Assembly (NCBI GenBank): GCA_002347815.1
Contig: DDXV01000042.1
Span: forward strand, 7,710 to 71,709
Direction of reading: 5' to 3'
DNA: 64,000 nucleotides
DNA from: Syntrophaceae bacterium UBA2251
Lineage (GTDB): Bacteria > Desulfobacterota > Syntrophia > Syntrophales > UBA2251
Shown here: positions 8,523 to 17,276 of the stretch, piece by piece
How positions within the stretch are numbered: the stretch's first letter is position 1
Layout of the letters: every line of letters starts with the position of its first letter
Position numbers and translations under genes: made by a program
The notes under the pieces: model-generated
What the model was told of the DNA's origin: nothing
What the model saw: the letters and a program-made list of their open reading frames with translations, nothing else
Databases searched by the model: none

Positions 8523-10208
8523 TCAGCCCCGTCCTTCCATCGCTCCCGTCAGAACCGGCAGGGTGATGCGGAAGGTGGCGCCGGCGTTCTCGCGGCTCTC
8601 CACCTCGATCATGCCGTCGTGGTCCTGGATGATGCGCTGACAGACGGCGAGACCCAGGCCGGTGCCGACCTTCTTCGTCGTGAAGAAGGGGTCGAAGATC
8701 TTGTTCAGATGTCCGGGAGGGATGCCGGGACCGTCATCCCTGAAGTTGATGACGAGCCGCTCGGGCCGGCCCTTCTCGTCGGCCTGCGTCGCCGTGGTGA
8801 CGGCGATCTCGCCCTTCGTGTCGATGGCCTCCATGGCGTTCAGGGTCAGGTTCAGGAACACCTGCCGCAAGCGCCCCGCATCCGCCCGGATGAGGATCTC
8901 CGGATGGGGAAACGCCGTGCGGATCGCGATGGCCCGTTTGGACGCCTCCTTTTTGACCAGACTCAGGGTCGAATCGAGGAGATCGCGGACCTTGAGCTCT
9001 TCCATCTGCAGGGGCAGAGGGCGGGCGAGGCCGAGGATGTCGCGCAGGAGCTTTTCCAGGCGGTCCACCTCGTGGATGATGTTCCGGAGATCGGTTTTCT
9101 GGGGACTCCCCTCCTCACAGTCCACCTCCAGGTTCTGAACGGTGGCGGCGATGCCCGCCAGCGGGTTGCGGATTTCGTGCGCGATGGCGGAGGCGATGTG
9201 CCCGAGGGCGGCGAATTTCTCCAGGCGGACGTAATAGTCGTCCATGCGCTTCTTTTCCGTGACGTCGGTGAACTCCGTCACCACGCCCAGCGTCCGGTCG
9301 TTCTCGTCGATGACCGGAAAACAACTCCGGGAGACGACGAGGCGCCGCCCGTCGCGGCGGGTGTGCACCCGCTCGTAGTGGCTGATGTTTTCCTTGTTCT
9401 TGAACACCTGGTAGAGGCGCTGCCGCTCCTCCTCATCCAGGTCCGAAAGCTCCTGGGCGAGAATGCCCCGCGCCTCCGCCTGCGTGATGCCGGCCATCTC
9501 CTCCGCCTTGGGATTGATATGCAGGATGTTGCCCCGGATGTCGCTGACGATGATCCCGTTGATGGAGGATTTGATCACCCCCTCCAGGAGGCTCTGTTTG
9601 TCGCGCCGCTCCTTGTCCAGCCGGGTGTTCTCGATAACGATCGAGGCATGATTGGCGAAGATCACCATCGTCTCGACCTCGTCCGGGGTGATCTCCGTCC
9701 GGGTGCGGAAGCGGTCGCCGCCGATGAATCCCAGGATCTTGCCCTTGAACTTGAGCGGCACGTAGATCAGGGATTTCCGCTCCTGCCCCTGCCGGATGTG
9801 ATGCCGGTTGATCAGCCGGTCCATCTCCGTCCCTGTCGGGTCGCCGGAGGTGTCCTGGAGAACGACGGGCTGGCCGGTGCGGATCACCCGGGTTTCGTAG
9901 CAGTCGTCCCGGTCCATGTAAAAGGGGTTCGCCCAGGCCAGCCGCTCCCCCTCGGGGGTGAACCCCTTGAGGCGCCTGCACTCCAGCCGGACGCCGTCGT
10001 CGCTCAGGAGCATGATGGCGGCGCGGTCGAAGCGGAGTCCCGTCATCACCCGAACCAGGATCTTGTCGAAGACGCGGTCCAGATCGGGCTGCTCGGTGAG
10101 GAGCGCGGTGATCTCGCCGATGTTCGTCAGCAGGCTGTTCTTGAGCGCCAGGCTCTCTTCCAGGCGGCGCGTCCGGCCGCGGGATTTGGGGCGGGGATCG
10201 TTTGCCAT
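8523..10208 (-). CDS. Soluble GAF-PAS sensor histidine kinase
   Basis: This is a 561-residue orthodox histidine kinase without membrane segments. A GAF domain spans about residues 30-195 and a PAS domain about 205-320 (NGIIVSDIRGNILHINPKAEEMAG). The HisKA box follows with phospho-acceptor His344 in AIAHEIRNPLAGI, then HATPase boxes (LNLTLNAMEA, DDGPGIP and the GTGLGLAVC lid). This resembles the NtrB/ZraS/AtoS type that pairs with sigma-54 activators. No response regulator is adjacent. The start at 10208 has GAGAGG upstream. The gene follows dppC by about 50 bases and may be co-transcribed with the permease genes, hinting at a link between substrate uptake and signalling. Confidence 0.9.
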   Translation of the reverse strand: MANDPRPKSRGRTRRLEESLALKNSLLTNIGEITALLTEQPDLDRVFDKILVRVMTGLRFDRAAIMLLSDDGVRLECRRLKGFTPEGERLAWANPFYMDRDDCYETRVIRTGQPVVLQDTSGDPTGTEMDRLINRHHIRQGQERKSLIYVPLKFKGKILGFIGGDRFRTRTEITPDEVETMVIFANHASIVIENTRLDKERRDKQSLLEGVIKSSINGIIVSDIRGNILHINPKAEEMAGITQAEARGILAQELSDLDEEERQRLYQVFKNKENISHYERVHTRRDGRRLVVSRSCFPVIDENDRTLGVVTEFTDVTEKKRMDDYYVRLEKFAALGHIASAIAHEIRNPLAGIAATVQNLEVDCEEGSPQKTDLRNIIHEVDRLEKLLRDILGLARPLPLQMEELKVRDLLDSTLSLVKKEASKRAIAIRTAFPHPEILIRADAGRLRQVFLNLTLNAMEAIDTKGEIAVTTATQADEKGRPERLVINFRDDGPGIPPGHLNKIFDPFFTTKKVGTGLGLAVCQRIIQDHDGMIEVESRENAGATFRITLPVLTGAMEGRG

Positions 10209-10258
10209 CTCGAACCTCTCTCGGAAGCGGGGGCCGCCGGGTCGACGGCCGGAAACCG

Positions 10259-11089
10259 TCAGCGAAGGCGGGGATCCAGGGCGTCCCGCAGGCCTTCGCC
10301 CAGTAGATTGTACCCCAGGACGGTCACGAGGATGGCCAGTCCCGGATACAGGGAGAGCCACCAGGCGATGTCGATGTTGTCCTTGCCCGCCGTGAGGATG
10401 TTCCCCCAGCTCGGCGTCGGGGGCTGGACGCCGATCCCGAGGAAGCTCAGGGCCGACTCCGTGAGGATCGCCCCGGCGACGCCGAGCGTGGCGGTCACGA
10501 GGACGGATGCCATCGCGTTCGGCAGGATGTGGACGAAGATGATCCTGAGGTCGCTCGCCCCGATCACCCGTGCGGCCAGGACGAAATCCCGCTCCTTGAG
10601 CGAGATGAAGTCGGCGCGCACGAGGCGCGTGATCCCCATCCAGCCGGTCACGCCGATGATCAGCATGATGTTCCAGATGGAGGGCTCGAGGATGGCGATG
10701 ACCGCGAGGATCAGGAAGAAGGCGGGGAAACAGAGCATGATGTCCACGAAGCGCATGATGACGGCGTCGGTCCAGCCGCCGTAGTACCCCGCCACCGCCC
10801 CCAGAACGGCCCCGATGAGGATGGCGATCCCCGTGGCGACGAACCCGACCTTGAGCGAGATGCGCGCCCCCCAGATCATTCGCGACAGGACGTCGCGGCC
10901 GAGCGGGTCCGTCCCCAGCCAGTGGTCGCCCGAGGGCGGCATCAGGACCTTCTCCAGATCGATCGCGCTCGGGTCGTAGGGGGCAAGCCACGGGGCGAAG
11001 AGGGAGACGACGAAGAGGGCGAGGACGACGACGCTCCCCGCCACGGCCATCCGGTTCTCCAGAAATCTTCGCCAGAAATCCGATCTCAT
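10259..11089 (-). CDS. Peptide/nickel-type ABC transporter permease (DppC family)
   Basis: This is a 276-residue inner-membrane permease with the DppC/OppC N-terminal signature (HWLGTDPLGRDVLSRMIWGARISL). Its EAA loop region (LVRADFISLKERDFVLAARVIGASDLRII) contacts the ATPase. About six hydrophobic segments are visible. With DppB it would form the channel of an importer for di- or oligopeptides, nickel complexes or glutathione-like substrates. The start at 11089 follows a GGGAGAG site, 26 bases after dppB ends. No solute-binding protein or ATPase gene is seen in this window. Confidence 0.9.
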   Translation of the reverse strand: MRSDFWRRFLENRMAVAGSVVVLALFVVSLFAPWLAPYDPSAIDLEKVLMPPSGDHWLGTDPLGRDVLSRMIWGARISLKVGFVATGIAILIGAVLGAVAGYYGGWTDAVIMRFVDIMLCFPAFFLILAVIAILEPSIWNIMLIIGVTGWMGITRLVRADFISLKERDFVLAARVIGASDLRIIFVHILPNAMASVLVTATLGVAGAILTESALSFLGIGVQPPTPSWGNILTAGKDNIDIAWWLSLYPGLAILVTVLGYNLLGEGLRDALDPRLR

Positions 11090-11114
11090 GGTCTCTCCCT
11101 GTGACGCCTCTCCC

Positions 11115-12089
11115 TCACGACACCCGGATACGCGGGTCGGCCAGGGCGTAGGAGACGTCCGCGATCAGGTTGCCCAGGAGCGTCAGCACCGCCCCGATGA
11201 ACAGGATCCCCATGACGACGGGATAGTCGCGCGCCATGACCGACATGTAGAACAGCTGCCCCATCCCCGGAATGGCGAAGATGGTCTCGAAGATGACGCT
11301 TCCGCCGATCAGCCCCGGGATGGACAGCCCCAGGATGGTGATCACCGGCAAAAGGGCGTTGCGCAGGGCGTGGCGGTAGATCACGGTCCGCTCGGAGAGG
11401 CCCTTGGCGCGCGCCGTCATGATGTAGTCCTGGCGGATCACCTCCAGCATGTTCGCCCGCATGTAGCGCGACAGGCCGGCCAGACCCCCGAAGGCGGACA
11501 GGAGCACGGGGAGGATCAGGTGGCGGACCAGGTCCCAGAAGGCGGCGGCGGGCCGCATGTATTCGGCGTTGAGCGAGCGGATCCCTGAGATGGGCAGCCA
11601 CCCCAGGTGGATGCCGAACAGGATCATCAGCAGGAGCGCGAGCCAGAAGGTCGGCATGGCGAATCCGATGAAGACGAAGACGCTCGTCGCCCGGTCGAAC
11701 CAGGCGTCCTGATGCACCGCCGCCAGCACGCCGATGGGGATGGCGATCGCGACGATCAGCAGGAGCGACAGGACGTTCAGGGTGATGGTGATCGGCAGGC
11801 GCTCGAGGATCTTGTCGCTCACGGGCCGGCGGTCCGGCGAGAAGGAGCGGCCCAGATCCAGGACGGCGAGCTTCTTGACCCACAGCCAGTACTGCTGGGG
11901 GAGCGGCTTGTCGAGGTCGTACAGGGCCCGGAGGCGCTCTTTCGCCTCGGCGGAGGCCCGGGGGTTCATCTGGGTCTGGAGGTCGGTCGGCGATCCGGGC
12001 GCCAGGTGCATCACGGCAAAGCAGATGATCGTGATGCCGATGAGCATCGGCGCCATGAACAGGAGCCTCTTGCCCAGATAACTCAGCAC
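11115..12089 (-). CDS. Peptide/nickel-type ABC transporter permease (DppB family)
   Basis: This 324-residue permease has the DppB/OppB N-terminus (YLGKRLLFMAPMLIGITIICF, MHLAPGSP), a periplasmic loop and the EAA motif (IRQDYIMTARAKGLSERTVIYRHALRNAL). It starts at GTG 12089 within the stop of the preceding gene (GTGCTGA overlap), with GGAGA upstream. The two are therefore translationally coupled. It partners DppC immediately downstream. Substrate is unknown; coupling to a sugar-phosphate-isomerase-like TIM barrel is unusual for a peptide importer. Confidence 0.9.
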   Translation of the reverse strand: MLSYLGKRLLFMAPMLIGITIICFAVMHLAPGSPTDLQTQMNPRASAEAKERLRALYDLDKPLPQQYWLWVKKLAVLDLGRSFSPDRRPVSDKILERLPITITLNVLSLLLIVAIAIPIGVLAAVHQDAWFDRATSVFVFIGFAMPTFWLALLLMILFGIHLGWLPISGIRSLNAEYMRPAAAFWDLVRHLILPVLLSAFGGLAGLSRYMRANMLEVIRQDYIMTARAKGLSERTVIYRHALRNALLPVITILGLSIPGLIGGSVIFETIFAIPGMGQLFYMSVMARDYPVVMGILFIGAVLTLLGNLIADVSYALADPRIRVS

Positions 12090-12895
12090 GGATCCGTCTC
12101 CAGAATCGCCAGCAGGTTCATGTCTTCCAGATTCTTCACCGCCCGCCAGAGCTTCTTCTCCGAGTGGGCCTCGATGGTGATGATGGGCCGCCGCCCCAGT
12201 TCCCGGAGCCTCCGGAAGAATTCGACGAAGGGAAAGGTCCCCTCGCCGATCGGCAGGTGCTCGTCCGTCCGGCCGTGGTTGTCGTGGATGTGGAGCTGAC
12301 CGATCCGGTCGCCCAGGGCGTCGATCCACCGGTCGAGGGGCGTCGTGGCAAAGGCGTTGAAATGTCCCGTATCGAAGCAGCAGCAGACGCGCTCCGGCGG
12401 CAGGGCCGCCAGCAGCCGCTCCAGTTCATGCGGGTCCCGTTCGTAGACGTTCTCCAGGGCGATGATGGTTCCCATCTGTTCGGCCTGGGGGAGAAACGCG
12501 CGCCACGTCTCCACGCTGTGCTCGAGCCAGAGGCGCTCCGCCGTGACGTAATACCGGATATCGAAGGAGGGGTGGCAGACGATGGAGCGCGGCCGGAACA
12601 GGGGCGCGAGATCGAACACCTGCTGAAGCCGGGCGGCCGTCACGCGCCGGATTTCGGGATCGAGCGCCCCGGGGCGCAGATCGACGAAGGGGGCGTGCAG
12701 CGTGACCGGAAGCCCCTCGCCGGCCAGGCGCTCCGCCACGGCGGCGAAGTCGGCGCGGGAATACCCGTCCAGGGCCACGTGGGAGAGCCCGATCTCGGGC
12801 GGGACGCGTTCCCGGACGACCATGGGGAGGAGCTTCTCCTTGAGCAGGGGAAAGGGGACATGGACCTGGACGTGCTTCAGGACGGACGACGTCAT
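12083..12895 (-). CDS. Sugar phosphate isomerase/epimerase-like TIM barrel (AP endonuclease 2 fold)
   Basis: This 270-residue protein has the xylose-isomerase-like TIM barrel with its usual metal ligands. These are the Glu of IALENVYERD, the Asp/His of CFDTGHFNAF, the His pair of QLHIHDNHGRTDEHLPIGEG and the late Glu of TIEAHS. The family includes sugar isomerases, epimerases, inosose dehydratases and endonuclease IV. The long second half and the HLPIGEG motif favour a small-molecule enzyme over DNA repair. Start ATG 12895 is supported by AGAAGG. The 3' end overlaps dppB, so it probably acts on, or is made together with, the imported compound. The reaction cannot be named. Confidence 0.8.
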   Translation of the reverse strand: MTSSVLKHVQVHVPFPLLKEKLLPMVVRERVPPEIGLSHVALDGYSRADFAAVAERLAGEGLPVTLHAPFVDLRPGALDPEIRRVTAARLQQVFDLAPLFRPRSIVCHPSFDIRYYVTAERLWLEHSVETWRAFLPQAEQMGTIIALENVYERDPHELERLLAALPPERVCCCFDTGHFNAFATTPLDRWIDALGDRIGQLHIHDNHGRTDEHLPIGEGTFPFVEFFRRLRELGRRPIITIEAHSEKKLWRAVKNLEDMNLLAILETDPC

Positions 12896-12975
12896 CGTTG
12901 ACCTTCTCTCTTTGCCGCTCGCGGGTGGCCTTTCGTTTACCATACGCCCCCCCTTTGCACAATCGCCATTTTTCA

Positions 12976-13004
12976 TTGACACCCCCCTTCCCTTCTGTTA
13001 TGAA
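12976..13004 (+). promoter_or_regulatory. Promoter of rsfS
   Basis: TTGACA (12976-12981) and TATGAA (12999-13004) are spaced by exactly 17 bases. The ATG at 13000 lies inside this -10 box, so it cannot be the translation start of a transcript from here. This supports the downstream TTG at 13042. Confidence 0.8.
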
Positions 13005-13041
13005 AATCAGCCAGTTAATGCAAATTCACCGGGAGGTCCGA

Positions 13042-13440
13042 TTGACCGGAAAAACCGACAAGGTCCACAGCGCCGTCCTCACCTGTCTCAACGCCATCCT
13101 GGAGCACAAAGCACGGAATCTCGTCCTTCTCAACGTCCAGAGCCTGTCGTCCATCGCCGACTACTTTATCCTGTGCAGCGGCGCCTCGGACCGGCAGGTC
13201 CAGGCCATCGCCTCCTTCGTGCAGGAAACGCTCAAGAAGAAATCCGGGCTCCTTCCCCTCGGCGTGGAGGGGGAAGGCGTCGCCCAGTGGGTCCTGATCG
13301 ACTACGGGGACTTCATCCTCCACATCTTCTACGAACCGATCCGGGAGTTTTACGGGCTGGAGCGCCTCTGGGCGGACGCACCCCGCATGGAGATCGGCGA
13401 CGACGTGCTCAAGGTCAAGGCCCTGGCGCCGGAGATGTAG
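13042..13440 (+). CDS. rsfS: Ribosome silencing factor RsfS
   Basis: RsfS (RsfA/YbeB, formerly DUF143) binds ribosomal protein uL14 and blocks subunit joining when nutrients are low. Family features are clear: DYFILCSGASDRQVQAIA, a WVLIDYGDFILHIF strand and the FYGLERLWADAP ending. I choose the TTG at 13042 as start because GGGAGG lies five bases before it. Both upstream ATGs lack a ribosome site, and the one at 13000 overlaps the -10 box. This gives 132 residues, normal for the family. It is followed two bases later by comF. Confidence 0.88.
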   Translation: MTGKTDKVHSAVLTCLNAILEHKARNLVLLNVQSLSSIADYFILCSGASDRQVQAIASFVQETLKKKSGLLPLGVEGEGVAQWVLIDYGDFILHIFYEPIREFYGLERLWADAPRMEIGDDVLKVKALAPEM

Positions 13441-13442
13441 CC

Positions 13443-14159
13443 GTGCGGCGACTCCTCGCGGGCCTGGTCGACCTGATCTTCCCGCCCCGCTGCACCGGCT
13501 GCGGGCGCGTCCTCGGGGACGACGATCGCCCCCCCTTCTGCCCGGCCTGCCAGGCGGAGGTCCGCCTGCTTCGGTCCCCGCTCTGCACGCGGTGCGGCGC
13601 GCCGTTCGACGGCGGGGACGCGGACCACCTCTGCGGCGCGTGCCTGACCGCCCCCCCCGGATTCACCCTCGCCCGGTCCGTCGCCCGGTACGAATCGGTG
13701 CTTCTGGACGCCATTCATCGCTTCAAATACGGCAGGGATGCCGCCCTCGGCCGGGCCCTGGGGCGGTTCATGACGCGCTACCCCTGTCCGGGGATGGAGA
13801 TCGACGCGGATGCCCGCATCATCCCCGTTCCGCTTCACGTGGACCGGCTCCGGGAGCGGGGGTTCAACCAGGCGCTGATCCTCGCGAGAGAACTGGCCCG
13901 GCCCGGCGGCCAGACGGTGGACTTTCTCAGCCTGAAGCGCCGCCACGCGACCGATCCCCAGGTCCGCCTGGGCAGGGACGCCCGCCGTCGGAACATCCGG
14001 GGGGCGTTCGTCGTGACCCGCCCGGAGCGCGTCGCCGACCGGAAAATCCTGCTCGTGGACGATGTCTACACCACCGGCAGCACGGTCGGGGAGTGCGCCC
14101 GCGTCCTGTTGGCGCACCAGGCCGCGGAGGTCGCCGTCCTGACGCTGGCCCGGGCATAG
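13443..14159 (+). CDS. ComF family phosphoribosyltransferase-like protein
   Basis: ComF-like proteins couple an N-terminal zinc finger to a type I phosphoribosyltransferase domain. They are linked to DNA uptake or recombination, though the exact reaction is uncertain. Visible are two CxxC pairs (RCTGCG, FCPACQ) and two more (LCTRCG, LCGAC) in the first 65 residues, the RLRERGFNQA motif, and the PRPP loop LLVDDVYTTGSTV near the C-terminus. The start is GTG 13443, two bases after the rsfS stop, with GGAG upstream. Length (238 aa) is typical. Confidence 0.88.
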   Translation: MRRLLAGLVDLIFPPRCTGCGRVLGDDDRPPFCPACQAEVRLLRSPLCTRCGAPFDGGDADHLCGACLTAPPGFTLARSVARYESVLLDAIHRFKYGRDAALGRALGRFMTRYPCPGMEIDADARIIPVPLHVDRLRERGFNQALILARELARPGGQTVDFLSLKRRHATDPQVRLGRDARRRNIRGAFVVTRPERVADRKILLVDDVYTTGSTVGECARVLLAHQAAEVAVLTLARA

Positions 14160-14325
14160 CACCGGCACAGACGACGGTTTGGGCGTGACGACGCGGGTTT
14201 CGTCTTCCCCGCGCCGCGGGGAGGCGCGGGGGCGAAAACGGGCCGGCGCGCCGGGGAGCAAGGTGTTCAGAACGCCTGCCGCAGGCAAACCCGTCCATCG
14301 AAGGACTTAAGGAGTGACGCGAATC

Positions 14326-14808
14326 ATGGAAAAGATCCTATCCCGTGAGGCCCTCGGGGAAGCCGTCGACCGGCTCCGCCGCGGGGGGAAGAAGATCGCC
14401 TTCACCAACGGCTGTTTCGACATCCTGCACATCGGGCACGTGCAATACCTGGAGGCGGCCCGCCGGCACGGGGACGTCCTGATCGTCGCCGTCAACAGCG
14501 ACGCCTCGGTGCGGGCCCTCAAGGGCGACAAGCGGCCGCTGGTTCCGGAATCGGAGCGGGCGGCGGTCGTGGCGGCGGTCGCGGCGGTCGACTACGTCAC
14601 CCTCTTTTCGGAACCCACGCCGCTGCAACTGATCGAGACCCTGCGACCCGACGTCATCCTCAAGGGAGGGGACTGGAAGGAGGCGGACGTCGTCGGCAGG
14701 GAAGCCGTCCGCGCCTGGGGCGGCCGGGTCGTCATCATCCCGGAAACCGCGGGCGCGTCCACGACGAACATCGTGGCGAAGGTCATCGAGCTTTACGGGC
14801 GGAAATGA
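14326..14808 (+). CDS. rfaE2: D-glycero-beta-D-manno-heptose 1-phosphate adenylyltransferase
   Basis: This is a cytidylyltransferase-fold enzyme that makes ADP-heptose for lipopolysaccharide inner core from heptose 1-phosphate and ATP. The FTNGCFDILHIGHVQYL segment contains the HxGH nucleotide motif. LKGGDWKEADVVG and the ETAGASTTNIVAKV end match the stand-alone form of the HldE C-terminal domain. At 160 residues it is the separate version (RfaE2); the kinase half is not in the window. ATG 14326 is preferred over GTG 14314 because AAGGAG directly abuts the GTG. Confidence 0.9.
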   Translation: MEKILSREALGEAVDRLRRGGKKIAFTNGCFDILHIGHVQYLEAARRHGDVLIVAVNSDASVRALKGDKRPLVPESERAAVVAAVAAVDYVTLFSEPTPLQLIETLRPDVILKGGDWKEADVVGREAVRAWGGRVVIIPETAGASTTNIVAKVIELYGRK

Positions 14809-14836
14809 CGGACGCCGGAACCGTCGCATAGCACCC

Positions 14837-16066
14837 ATGGCAACACGTCCGTCCTCCGAATCGTCCGCGCCGGCGCCGGGACAACCCTGGCAGCGGACCC
14901 TCTACATCATGTTCGCGGCGCAGCTCCTGTCCATCATCGGCTTCGCCTTCGCCCTGCCCTTCCTCCCCTTTTACATCCGGGAACTGGGTGTCACCGAAGA
15001 GCGGCTCGTGCCGGTCTGGGCGGGCATCATCGCCGCCGCATCGAGCCTCGTCATGGCCTTCTTCTCCCCCCTCTGGGGGTGGCTCGCGGACCGGTACGGC
15101 CGGAAGATCATGGTGGAGCGGGCGATGTTCGGGGGCGCCGTCCTCACCTTCGCCATGGGGCTCGTGACCGACGTCTGGCAATTGCTGTTCCTCAGACTGC
15201 TGTCCGGCGCCACGACGGGCACCATCGCGGCCTCCATCGCCCTGGTCTCCACCGTGGTCCCCCCCAAACGGCTCGGTTACAGCCTGGGGATCATGCAGGT
15301 CGCCGTCTTTCTGGGCATGACCCTGGGGCCCTGGATCGGGGGCCTTTTGGCCGACACCGTCGGCTACCGCGTCACCTTCATGACCGGCGGCGTCATCCTC
15401 ATCCTCGGCGGCTCGCTGGTCCTCTTCGGCGCCCGCGAACGTTTCAGCCGTCCCGAGAAGGGGACGTCCGGAGGCGGCGACCGTCTGCTCTCCCTGCTGG
15501 CCTATGCGGGATTTCCCGCCATGATGGCCATGTTCTTCTTCTTCAACTTCTCCCTACACTTCGTGATGCCCATCCTGCCGCTCTTCATCGAAACGATGTG
15601 CGACCCTTCCCGGGGGGTGGCCTCGACGACGGGCCTCCTGTTCGCCATCAGCGGGGGGGCCGCCGCCCTGTCCGCGGGCGGCATCGGCACCCTGAGCGAC
15701 CGGCTGGGGTACAAACCAATTCTCGTGGCGATGCTCCTGTTGACCTCGGTCACTCTCTTCCTGCACGGGCTGGCGCAGAGCATCACCCATCTGGTCCTGC
15801 TCAGGATCCTCTATGGAATCGCCGCGGGGGGAATCCTTCCGACGATGAACGCCCTCGTCGGCCGTCTGGTCCCGCCGTCCGGCTACGGCAAGGCCTACGG
15901 CCTCACGTCGGCGACGACCTGCCTGGGGATGGCGGCCGGCCCGTTCTTCGGAGGGTTGATGGCTTCCGGGTGGGGCTATCGCTGGCCGTTCGTTTTCATC
16001 AGCGCGATCATGGCCGCCGTGACGCTTCTGGTGATCCTGGGCCTCCGGCGCCGCCGGACCCCCTGA
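14837..16066 (+). CDS. Major facilitator superfamily transporter (TetA/YfcJ-like)
   Basis: This 409-residue inner-membrane protein has about 12 hydrophobic helices in two halves. The MFS motif between helices 2 and 3 is clear (GWLADRYGRKIMVE), with its second-half counterpart (GTLSDRLGYKPILV). It resembles drug/H+ antiporters of the tetracycline-efflux branch, but substrate cannot be inferred. The ribosome site is weak (no clear purine run before ATG 14837), suggesting modest expression or coupling to the gene 28 bases upstream. Confidence 0.88.
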   Translation: MATRPSSESSAPAPGQPWQRTLYIMFAAQLLSIIGFAFALPFLPFYIRELGVTEERLVPVWAGIIAAASSLVMAFFSPLWGWLADRYGRKIMVERAMFGGAVLTFAMGLVTDVWQLLFLRLLSGATTGTIAASIALVSTVVPPKRLGYSLGIMQVAVFLGMTLGPWIGGLLADTVGYRVTFMTGGVILILGGSLVLFGARERFSRPEKGTSGGGDRLLSLLAYAGFPAMMAMFFFFNFSLHFVMPILPLFIETMCDPSRGVASTTGLLFAISGGAAALSAGGIGTLSDRLGYKPILVAMLLLTSVTLFLHGLAQSITHLVLLRILYGIAAGGILPTMNALVGRLVPPSGYGKAYGLTSATTCLGMAAGPFFGGLMASGWGYRWPFVFISAIMAAVTLLVILGLRRRRTP

Positions 16067-16440
16067 GGGGCGTCCCGCAACGGCGACCTGAAACAGACCC
16101 TCCGCGATCACGCAGAAACGGCTCAACCGGCTTGCGTCACCTTTTCGCCCTGCCTTGAGCCGGACTCACCCTTCCTAAATTCCGAGAGGTTGAATGGATC
16201 ATGTCCTGTTCCGGGGTCATCGGGTTTTAGCCCCCCCCCCCCCACGCGGGAGTGGGTGTTCGAGCGGTAATTTTCCCCGCATTTTTTCATTTTTGTGTTG
16301 ACAAATCAGGATAACAGAAGCACGTTCCCCGTATCCTAAAGCACGTCATATCCGTCAAACACCCTGCCGTCACGGGGGGTGATTGAGGGTGGAGCATCTG
16401 CCGGGTGGAGTGGCGCGGTCTGTGCTTTTGAACCGCGGCA
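16067..16440. other. 374-bp intergenic region with poly-C tract
   Basis: No credible gene is seen. The region contains a 13-C run (16231-16243) followed by an AT-rich patch (16273-16320) with TTGACA at 16298-16303. No well-spaced -10 box follows that hexamer. The composition differs from the neighbouring genes. Confidence 0.6.
16231..16243. repeat. Homopolymer C(13)
   Basis: Thirteen consecutive C residues lie upstream of the Cys-cluster gene. Tracts of this length slip readily in replication and also in sequencing, so the exact length is unreliable. Confidence 0.8.
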
Positions 16441-17190
16441 TTGGATGCGGTAACGGCGAAGCCGTTTTCCCGCGCAAACAACCATGGGAAGAAGGGGGGT
16501 GATGTTCGGAGACTGATCAAGGATAGTGGGAAATATCGGGGGCTCCTCGTCCAGGCCCGCAACCACAGTTACACGGCTCTCGAAAAAAAGCTCGCCGCCA
16601 CAGGCGGGAGGATCACCTGCCGGAAGGGGTGCACCTATTGCTGTTTCCACATTTCGGCGCCGCTGGCGCACGGCATCGTGATTGTGGATGACCTGTGCGG
16701 CAGAAAGAATCTGCTGAGGACGTTCATCCGGAACTACGAACGGTGGCGTCACAAGGGGGATGCGATCTCGAAGACCCTCGATGAAACCCGCGTCCGGGCC
16801 TTCTCGTCGTCGATGTCCATCCACGAGATCATCGCCGTCACCCGGCCCTTGTCCATGCGTTATTTTGAGAGGAACATTCCCTGTCCCTTTCTCGAAAATG
16901 AGGCCTGCCTCATCTATGCCGTCCGGCCGTTACCCTGCTCGGGACAATTTTCCGTCAGCCCCCCCGAGCGGTGTTCTCCCGACGCGGCGGAAGAAGCGGT
17001 GATTCACCAGCTCGTGGCCGACGACGAAGACCTCCTGAAATTTCTGGAATTGGCCGGTCCCCGGCTGATGGTGTATGAAATGACCCTTCCGACCCTGATC
17101 TACCGGCTCCTGACCGAAGGCGCCTCATCGATGATTCGCTCCTGTCTTCGGGATGGCCCTGATCCGGGCCTCAACACGGACGGCGGCTGA
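16441..17190 (+). CDS. YkgJ-like Cys-cluster (zinc/iron-chelating) protein
   Basis: The protein has a CRKGCTYCCFH cluster and later CPFLENEACLIYAVRPLPCSGQF. This is the arrangement of the YkgJ family (putative Zn/Fe-chelating CxxxCxxCC), whose biochemical role is not established. The reading frame opens at TTG 16441 (249 aa), but no ribosome site is seen there. A start further in, near VRRLIKDSGKY at about 16500, is possible because a purine-rich GAAGAAGGGGGG precedes it. Composition is somewhat less GC-rich than the neighbours. It is probably cytoplasmic, with no signal peptide. Function remains unassigned. Confidence 0.7.
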   Translation: MDAVTAKPFSRANNHGKKGGDVRRLIKDSGKYRGLLVQARNHSYTALEKKLAATGGRITCRKGCTYCCFHISAPLAHGIVIVDDLCGRKNLLRTFIRNYERWRHKGDAISKTLDETRVRAFSSSMSIHEIIAVTRPLSMRYFERNIPCPFLENEACLIYAVRPLPCSGQFSVSPPERCSPDAAEEAVIHQLVADDEDLLKFLELAGPRLMVYEMTLPTLIYRLLTEGASSMIRSCLRDGPDPGLNTDGG

Positions 17191-17276
17191 ATCGTTCCGC
17201 GCGCTCGTCCACACCCCTCCTTCCGTTTTACGACGGTGACAACCGGGAGAGGGGAAAACGTCCGACAAAATAAAGC

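Noticed and set aside
8523..10991. An 822-residue fusion of permease-like and histidine kinase sequence.
   Set aside because: The first 260 residues are the wrong frame of dppC; the kinase has its own ATG at 10208 with a ribosome site.
12083..12895. Endonuclease IV (nfo).
   Set aside because: The TIM barrel shares the fold, but the metal-ligand context and coupling to permeases fit a small-molecule isomerase or epimerase better.
14837..16066. Calling the MFS transporter a tetracycline resistance gene.
   Set aside because: Only general drug-efflux MFS motifs are visible; the chromosomal housekeeping context gives no support for a specific antibiotic.
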